Positions 58,651-64,000 of a DNA stretch of 64,000 nucleotides are shown piece after piece. The stretch is from UBA6054 sp964522095 (GTDB lineage: Bacteria > Planctomycetota > Phycisphaerae > Phycisphaerales > UBA1924), in the NCBI GenBank assembly GCA_964522095.1, contig CAZFSO010000004.1:1-64000 (forward strand), written 5' to 3'. A program made the position numbers and the translations under genes. Numbering within the stretch: position 1 is the stretch's first letter; each line of letters opens with the position of its first letter. The notes under the pieces are model-generated. The model did no database searches, was not told the origin of the DNA, and saw only the letters and a program-made list of their open reading frames with translations.

Positions 58651-59811
58651 TCAGGCGTCGTCGAGGAGGGCGTCGAGCAGTTCGGGCACGCCCTGGCCGC
58701 GGGTGGCGACGGTCTCGAAGATCGGGCGTCGTCCGGCGACGTCCTTGAGGTCTCGGACGAGTTCGTTCTCGCCGGGGTGGTCGGCCTTGTTGCAGACGAA
58801 CAGGTCGGCGATCTCGAGGATGCCCGCCTTGTCCATCTGAACCGCGTCGCCCATGCCGGGCGTGAGGACGACGGCGGTGCGGTCGACGTGCTCGCGCACG
58901 AGCGTCTCGTTCTGTCCGGCGCCGACGGTCTCCACGAAGACGGTCTCGAACGGCTGGTCTCCGGGGCACCCGCCGATGAGGCCCAGGATCGTGTCGAGGC
59001 CGCGGTAGTCCTCGCCGCGGATGGCCAGGGAGCGGTAGAAGACCTTCTCGCCGAGGTTGTTGAAGTCGACGCGGAGGCGGTCGCCGAGGAGGGCGCCCGA
59101 GGTGATCGGGCTCTTGGGGTCGAAGGCGACGACGGCGCAGCGTCCGAGGCTCGGGTCTTTCTCGGCGCGGCGCGTGTACTCGCCGGCGAGTTGGGCGACC
59201 AGGGTGCTCTTGCCCGCGCCGGGCGATCCGGTCAGGCCGATGACCCGGCGCGGGCGTCGGCTCGGGGCGCCGGGGCGGGCGGGCCTTGAGTCGTGTACGA
59301 GCGAGATGTCGCGGGCGAGCTGGGCCGCGGGGTGGTCGGTGGGCACGGCGGTCGCCATCGGCTCGACGCATGCCTTGACGGCCGCGACGACGTCGAGCAG
59401 GCCCGTGCCGGTCGGGAAGCAGGCGCGGATGCCCTGTGCCTTGAGGGTGGGCACGTCCTCGGCGGGCAGGATCCCGCCCATCAGGACCGGGATGTCCGGG
59501 CGGCCGACGCGGCGGAGTTCGTCGAGCAGTTTGGGGCCCAGGACGAGGTGCGAGTTGCTCATCATGGAGGCGGCGATGCAGTCCACGTCCTCGTCGCGGG
59601 CGGAGACGGCGAGGCTGGCGGGGGTCTGCCAGAGGCCCGAGTAGATGACGTGGACGCCCGAGTCGCGCAGGGCGCGGGCGATGACCTTGACGCCGCGGTC
59701 GTGCCCGTCCAGGCCCATTTTGCCCAGCAGGACGCGCGGGCGGTGGTCAAGGCCCTCGCACCGGTCGATCTTCTCGAACTCGCTGGTCGCCGTGCCGAGT
59801 TGCTGGGCCAT
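58651..59811 (-). CDS. Fusion of cobalamin-binding domain and MeaB/ArgK-type G-protein chaperone
   Basis: 386 residues from ATG 59811 (AAGGAG 7 nt upstream). N-terminal B12-binding Rossmann domain: VLLGKMGLDGHDRG contains the DxHxxG base-off motif (Asp35, His37, Gly40), then SMMSNSHLV and MGGILPAEDV. The C-terminal half is a SIMIBI GTPase: P-loop GLTGSPGAGKSTL (195-202), VAFDPKSPITSGALLGDR, FVETVGAGQNE (switch/Mg) and NKADHPGENELVRDL. MeaB loads and protects methylmalonyl/isobutyryl-CoA mutase. In IcmF both domains are joined to the mutase barrel; here the barrel is absent, so the partner is encoded elsewhere. No mutase gene is in this window. Confidence 0.88.
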   Translation of the reverse strand: MAQQLGTATSEFEKIDRCEGLDHRPRVLLGKMGLDGHDRGVKVIARALRDSGVHVIYSGLWQTPASLAVSARDEDVDCIAASMMSNSHLVLGPKLLDELRRVGRPDIPVLMGGILPAEDVPTLKAQGIRACFPTGTGLLDVVAAVKACVEPMATAVPTDHPAAQLARDISLVHDSRPARPGAPSRRPRRVIGLTGSPGAGKSTLVAQLAGEYTRRAEKDPSLGRCAVVAFDPKSPITSGALLGDRLRVDFNNLGEKVFYRSLAIRGEDYRGLDTILGLIGGCPGDQPFETVFVETVGAGQNETLVREHVDRTAVVLTPGMGDAVQMDKAGILEIADLFVCNKADHPGENELVRDLKDVAGRRPIFETVATRGQGVPELLDALLDDA

Positions 59812-59918
59812 TCGCGGTCTCCTTCCGCCCCGCCGTGGGGGCACGATGATAGGGGCGGGCGCACGGGGACGGGCATTCGGCGGCTAGGGTTGGCGCCGGC
59901 GGGCGTGCGCCCGTCGGC

Positions 59919-61178
59919 GTGAGTGCGAGCGCCGTGGCCCGACAACGCCCCCGGATCATCCAGCGAGCCGAGCCGCGCCGGGACGACCCGCGGGCGCGGT
60001 TCCTGATCGAGATGGGGCGCGCCCTGGGCACGTTCGGGGTCGCGGCGCACCGCCTGGAGGAGGCGGTGACGATGGCGGCCGAGGCGATGGGGCTGCGGGC
60101 CCAGACCTTCTCGACGCCCACCTCCGTGTTCATCTCGGTGCAGATCGGCGACAAGCGTGAGACGATGCTGGCGCGCGTCGACCCGCGGGGCACCGACCTT
60201 TCGAAGATCGTCGCGCTCGACGAGATCCTGATGCACGTGGTCACCCGCCGGGTCAACCCGGCGAAGGGGACGCGTCTGATCAAGCGGGTGGTGCTCCGGC
60301 CGCACATCTACCCCGCGTGGATGCACGTGGGCGGTTTCATGCTGACGGCGACGGCGGTGTCGCGCTTCTTCGGGGGCGGCTGGTCGGAACTGCTCGCGTC
60401 GTGCCTGACCGGGCTGTGCGTGGGCCTGCTGGCGCTGGCCGCGTCGCGGCGTCGCCACGCGGCGCGCCTGCTGGAGTTCTTCGCCGGGTTCACCGCGGCG
60501 ACGATGGCGTCGATGCTCACGGCGGTGATCGGGCCGGCCTCGATCCCCCTTGTGACCGTCGCGGGCCTGATCACGATGATGCCGGGGATGACGATCACCA
60601 CCGCGATGGCCGAACTGGCGACCCGGAACCTGGTGTCGGGCACGGCCCGGTTCGTCGGCGCGATCACGGTGCTGCTGTCCGTCGGCTTCGGCGTGGCGGT
60701 CGGCCAGCGCCTCGGTTCGCACCTGCCGGGCGGGCACGACGCGCCGCCCGGACCGGTCGGCGGGTGGGTTGATCTGCTCGCGATGCTGGTGGCCCCCTTG
60801 GGCTTCGTGGTGCTGCTCAACGCCCGGGCGAAGGACGTGCTGGCGATCGTGCCGGCCGGGGTCTTCTCGTTCGTCCTCTCCCGGACGCTGACGGCCGAGG
60901 TCGGGGGCGACCTGGGCGCCTGCGCGACCGCGGCGGCGGTGGGGGTTGCGGGCAACCTGTACCAGTGGTGGACCAACCGGCCGGCGTCCACGGTGGTGGT
61001 GCCGGGCCTGCTGATCCTGGTGCCGGGGGTGCTCGGCTACCGCAGTTTCGAGCTTTTCATGGTCGAGGACACGGTCTCGGGCGCCCAGACGGCGTTCCGC
61101 GTGCTGGTCACGGCGCTGGCGCTGTCGGCCGGGCTGCTGCTGGCCAACGTGGCCGCGCCGCCGCGGCGTTCGCTCTGA
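59919..61178 (+). CDS. ThrE-family threonine/serine exporter
   Basis: 419 residues from GTG 59919. Large soluble N-terminal part with LIEMGRALGTFGVAAHRLEEAV, the conserved hydrophilic region of ThrE proteins, and FSTPTSVFISV..GDKRETMLARV. About ten transmembrane helices then follow, the first near AWMHVGGFMLTATAVSRFFGG, later GLITMMPGMTITTAMAELATRNLVSG (family motif MxPG) and TVVVPGLLILVPGVLGYRS, which repeats the PG motif in the second half. Exports threonine or serine by proton exchange in known members. Ends 2 bp from the convergent LptD gene and is divergent from the MeaB fusion. Confidence 0.9.
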   Translation: MSASAVARQRPRIIQRAEPRRDDPRARFLIEMGRALGTFGVAAHRLEEAVTMAAEAMGLRAQTFSTPTSVFISVQIGDKRETMLARVDPRGTDLSKIVALDEILMHVVTRRVNPAKGTRLIKRVVLRPHIYPAWMHVGGFMLTATAVSRFFGGGWSELLASCLTGLCVGLLALAASRRRHAARLLEFFAGFTAATMASMLTAVIGPASIPLVTVAGLITMMPGMTITTAMAELATRNLVSGTARFVGAITVLLSVGFGVAVGQRLGSHLPGGHDAPPGPVGGWVDLLAMLVAPLGFVVLLNARAKDVLAIVPAGVFSFVLSRTLTAEVGGDLGACATAAAVGVAGNLYQWWTNRPASTVVVPGLLILVPGVLGYRSFELFMVEDTVSGAQTAFRVLVTALALSAGLLLANVAAPPRRSL

Positions 61179-61180
61179 GG

Positions 61181-64000
61181 TCACCCGCCGAAGGACGGGT
61201 CGATGGCCAGGCCTGAGCCGCCGGGCTGGAACACGACCCCGATGCTGGTCTCGCCCATGACGTTGTCGTACACGAGGCTGACGCCGAGCGTGCCGACCTG
61301 GAAGCGGCGCTGGAGCAGCGTGGTGAGCGTCTGGAAGTCGTCGACGTCGAAGTTGTACGTCGCGGCGGTGTTGATGGCGTACTTCTCAGTCAGGCGGTAG
61401 TTGACGCCGGCGGTGAGGTAGGTCGTGTCGAGGGCCTCGACGCGTCGCAGTTCGAGGGTTGAGCGGAAGCCGGGGCGGTGCTCGATGAGGAAACCGCCCG
61501 AGGTGCGGGCGAAGTGGCTCTCCTCGAGGTCGTAGATCATCTCGCCGGCGACGGCGAGGACCTCGGTGGGCTGCCAGACGCCGCTGGCGCCGAGATACTC
61601 GCCGGGGTTGCTCAGTTCGGGGCGTGCCGCGTACCAGCGGGGGATGGGGCTGTCGCCGGCGCGGTCGGAGGACCAGACGTACTCGGTGCGGAGTTTGAAG
61701 ACGTCGACGTCGCGCCAGCGCCCGGCGCCGCCGCGCTTGGTCTGCCAGGTCTGGTCGACGGCCGCACGCACCGAGGTGCCGGCGAGCAGGTTCTCGACGT
61801 CGTCGTCGAAGGTCGGCAGGTCGTCGCTGCGGACGTTGGTGTCGGCGGTCCAGAGGGTCAGGGAGGGCTCGATGACGTGTCGGAGGCGGTGCAGGTCGAG
61901 GGCGCGTGACTCGACGCCGTTGTACTGGCGCTGGACGGCGGTGGAGAAGGTCACGCCGCCGGCGCCCCAGAGGCGGACCTTGTCGTCCTCGTCCGGGCTG
62001 AAATCCTCAAAGGCGGTGTCGTAGGCGGTGACGCGGCCGACGAGGAAGGGCGTGACGCGGACCGGCCCGAGGCTGAGCGAGCCCACGAGTTCGTGGCGCG
62101 TGTCGAAGCGGGTGATGGCGCTCTCGTCGAGCCCGGCGGCTCGGAAAACGTCGCCGAGCGACTCGCCGGGCAGCGTGCCGAAGGCGGCGTCGGCGAGCGA
62201 GGGCGTCGTCAGGCCGTAGTCCTCGGCGTTGACGTCGCTGAAGCGCAGGCGGAGCGAGCCGGCACGGGCCTCGAAGCCGTAGGAGAGCAGGCCGGGCATG
62301 GTCTCTTCAAACACGTCGCGCATGCCCCAGACAAAGCGGGCCTCTGGCAGGCGGTCGACGCGGTAGCCGGTGGACTGGAGCAGGTGCTCGGCGGCGATGA
62401 AGTCGCCCTGGTTGACGCTCAGGTCCAGCGCGAAGTGCGTCTGCTCGCCGGTGCGTTCGAGCAGCAGGCGGTTGCGGAAGTCCTCGGTGTGGCGGGCCAG
62501 CGACGGGAAGAACGCGGGGACGAAGGTCTCGTCGGAGATGTAACTCAGTTCCGTGACGAGGTTCCAGTCCTCGCGGAAGTTCCACAGGTCGCGGAAGACG
62601 GCCATGCCGCGCGTCTCGCCGTCGCGGTCGATCTCGACGCCCCGGGTCAGCAGGTCGCGTCCGGTGTCGTTGGGCAGCAGGTAGGCGAACGCGTTGCCGC
62701 GGTGCTCGGGCGTGCTCCAGTCCGAGCGCAGGCCGAAGGCCGGGCCGCGGTCGAAGTAGGCGTCGAGCAGCACGCTCACGTCGACGCCCGGCCAGTCGCG
62801 CCCGAGCATCGCCTTGAGGTTCCACGCCGTCTCGATGCCGAAGTCCGAGCGGCTGGAACTCGACAGACGGACCTGCTCGAGCGGGAAGGCGTCGGCCTGC
62901 CCGGAATAGCCCGGCAGCCAGAGGACCGGCACGCCGAGCGCGTTGAGCGTGACGCTCTTGGCGTCGACCCACACGCGGCGGTTCTCCAGCGCGCCGTCGG
63001 GTCGCTGATCGCCTTCCAGGCGCACTTCCAGGTCGCGCACGCCGATGAACACGTCGGGCTCGTGGAAGGCCGAGTTGGCCAGGCGCGCCTTCTCGGCGCT
63101 GAACACGCGGTCGGACTCCTGGCGCACCGCGTCGGCCCGCACGTAGACGGGCATGCCGGTGCGCTCGTCGGTGGTCCAGAAGACCGCGTCGAGCATGAGG
63201 GCCCGGCCGCGTTCGACGTCGAGGTAGGCCCTGGGGGCGCGGACGGCCCAGCGCTCGTCGCCGCCCATGACGCCGCCCTCGAGGTAGATGCCGTCGATCT
63301 GGCCGGCGTCGAGGCGGGCGAGCGTGCGGTCCAGGGGGCCGGGCTTGAGGAACAGGACGGCCCGTTCGGCCTTCATCTCCAAGGCGCGTCCGGTGGCGGG
63401 CTCCTGGTACTGCAGCACGATGCCGCCGGTGGCGGTGATGGTCGAGGCCTCGTCCTCGCCGCCGTCGATGACGATCCGGTCGCCGACGGAGACCGAGAAC
63501 ACGCCGTCGGGTCGGAACACCGGCGCCTGGTCGGCCGGGCCGGTGTCCTGGACGGCGGCCGGCGTGTCACCGGGCAGCGCGGGCGCCGCGCCGTCGCGTG
63601 CGGGGGTTTGTGCGGGGCCGTCGCGGACGATCGCGGGCCCGCCCGGGGGCGTCTGGCCGAGCACGCGGGCGGCGAAGACCGCCTGGGCCTGCTGGTGGAA
63701 GTCCGGGGCGGGGCCGCGCCCTGTCGGCGGGCCGTCGAAACGGGCGTCGACGCGGATCCGGGGCGGCTCGGCGGCCCGGACGACGCCGCGGACGGGCAGG
63801 GTCTCCGCACGGACGTCGATCGCGCCCGCGTCGGCCCGCACCGATCGGAACACGCCGAAGACCTGGTACGCGCCGTCGCCGATCGGCTGGAGCCACAGCG
63901 ACGCGGACTGGGCGTGGAAGACGTCGCCGCCGAGGACGACGCGGACGTCGGTGTCGAGGACCACGCGGTGTGTCTCGCCCTCGCGCCACATCCAGGCGGC
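61181..64000 (-). CDS. lptD: LptD-like LPS assembly outer-membrane protein, 5' end outside window
   Basis: At least 939 residues; the frame is open to the window edge, so the true start and signal peptide are beyond it. The visible N-terminal part contains OstA-like jellyroll strands (ADAGAIDVRAETLPVRGVV, and a second copy with ITATGGIVLQYQEPA), followed by LNALGVPVLWLPGYSG, the conserved LPY-like entry into the LptD barrel domain (here LPGYSG). A long beta-barrel region follows with alternating aromatic strands (e.g. FRDLWNFREDWNLVTELSYISDETF). It ends GETSIGVVFQPGG. It inserts LPS into the outer membrane with LptE. Low sequence identity to proteobacterial LptD means the assignment is by architecture and conserved motifs. 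Confidence 0.8.
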   Translation of the reverse strand, partial: AAWMWREGETHRVVLDTDVRVVLGGDVFHAQSASLWLQPIGDGAYQVFGVFRSVRADAGAIDVRAETLPVRGVVRAAEPPRIRVDARFDGPPTGRGPAPDFHQQAQAVFAARVLGQTPPGGPAIVRDGPAQTPARDGAAPALPGDTPAAVQDTGPADQAPVFRPDGVFSVSVGDRIVIDGGEDEASTITATGGIVLQYQEPATGRALEMKAERAVLFLKPGPLDRTLARLDAGQIDGIYLEGGVMGGDERWAVRAPRAYLDVERGRALMLDAVFWTTDERTGMPVYVRADAVRQESDRVFSAEKARLANSAFHEPDVFIGVRDLEVRLEGDQRPDGALENRRVWVDAKSVTLNALGVPVLWLPGYSGQADAFPLEQVRLSSSSRSDFGIETAWNLKAMLGRDWPGVDVSVLLDAYFDRGPAFGLRSDWSTPEHRGNAFAYLLPNDTGRDLLTRGVEIDRDGETRGMAVFRDLWNFREDWNLVTELSYISDETFVPAFFPSLARHTEDFRNRLLLERTGEQTHFALDLSVNQGDFIAAEHLLQSTGYRVDRLPEARFVWGMRDVFEETMPGLLSYGFEARAGSLRLRFSDVNAEDYGLTTPSLADAAFGTLPGESLGDVFRAAGLDESAITRFDTRHELVGSLSLGPVRVTPFLVGRVTAYDTAFEDFSPDEDDKVRLWGAGGVTFSTAVQRQYNGVESRALDLHRLRHVIEPSLTLWTADTNVRSDDLPTFDDDVENLLAGTSVRAAVDQTWQTKRGGAGRWRDVDVFKLRTEYVWSSDRAGDSPIPRWYAARPELSNPGEYLGASGVWQPTEVLAVAGEMIYDLEESHFARTSGGFLIEHRPGFRSTLELRRVEALDTTYLTAGVNYRLTEKYAINTAATYNFDVDDFQTLTTLLQRRFQVGTLGVSLVYDNVMGETSIGVVFQPGGSGLAIDPSFGG

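Noticed and set aside
1..64000. CRISPR arrays, insertion sequences, integrases or phage genes
   Set aside because: No regularly spaced direct repeats, transposase-like motifs or terminal inverted repeats were found; all recognisable genes are chromosomal.

Overview
The window is one scaffold segment of a very GC-rich bacterial chromosome, most likely a member of the Planctomycetota, class Phycisphaerae. The evidence is of several kinds. There are secreted proteins ending in a Cys-flanked, twice-repeated GC-type dockerin, a C-terminal VPAPGA-plus-arginine-tail sorting signal, a prepilin-type secreted protein, an ECF sigma factor next to a Ser/Thr kinase with TPR-like repeats, and lysine/alanine-rich H1-like DNA-binding protein. 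LPS genes (lpxB, an lptD homologue) indicate a diderm envelope. I see no phage, transposon, integrase or CRISPR; the content is chromosomal. A 100-N assembly gap sits inside the H1-like gene.

Layout. 1-6.5 kb: partial prepilin-like protein, secreted GH13 amylase-type enzyme, dockerin protein and secreted esterase with a CBM48-like domain, suggesting extracellular alpha-glucan or polysaccharide use. 6.5-11 kb: sugar-type catabolic cluster (Gfo/Idh/MocA dehydrogenase, TIM-barrel isomerase, ROK kinase, SSS symporter). 11-16 kb: cell-wall amidase lipoprotein, then a polyamine locus (speA, speB and a deoxyhypusine-synthase-like speY), then tRNA-Ser(GGA) with its own promoter and terminator. 16-20 kb: VOC protein, FMN reductase, H1-like protein, L-serine dehydratase. 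20-24.2 kb: a translationally coupled operon of C39-like peptidase, RLAN/RimK-type ATP-grasp ligase, GCS2-like ligase and N-formylglutamate amidohydrolase, preceded by a strongly structured, terminator-ended leader or small RNA. 24.6-30 kb: ECF sigma, Ser/Thr kinase and a surface protein. 30-35 kb: nadK, dxs and a polyprenyl synthase, then a TolQ/ExbB-like channel and a PTS EIIA protein. 35-45 kb: RsmB, histidine kinase, receiver-XRE regulator, LpxB, an unknown possibly nuclease-like protein, an AGCS symporter with a large insert, and ABC-F. 45-54 kb: small unknown membrane proteins, HtrA-type protease, panB, a D-amino-acid oxidase whose domain order looks circularly permuted, YdjY-type protein, murD, priA and divergent carA. 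55-64 kb: second dockerin protein, rhodanese/lipoprotein/recX/TPR operon, B12-binding-MeaB fusion, ThrE exporter, partial LptD.

Two organisational themes stand out. Operons are packed with 4-nt ATGA/GTGA start-stop overlaps. At least sixteen genes have a TANNNT hexamer only 5-9 nt before the start codon, which suggests leaderless transcription; at two divergent pairs (SSS symporter/amidase and priA/carA) the two -10 hexamers share the same central TA. The strongest leads are the permuted D-amino-acid oxidase, the amidoligase operon with its structured leader, the shared -10 bidirectional promoters, and a PriA with a degenerate first zinc site.
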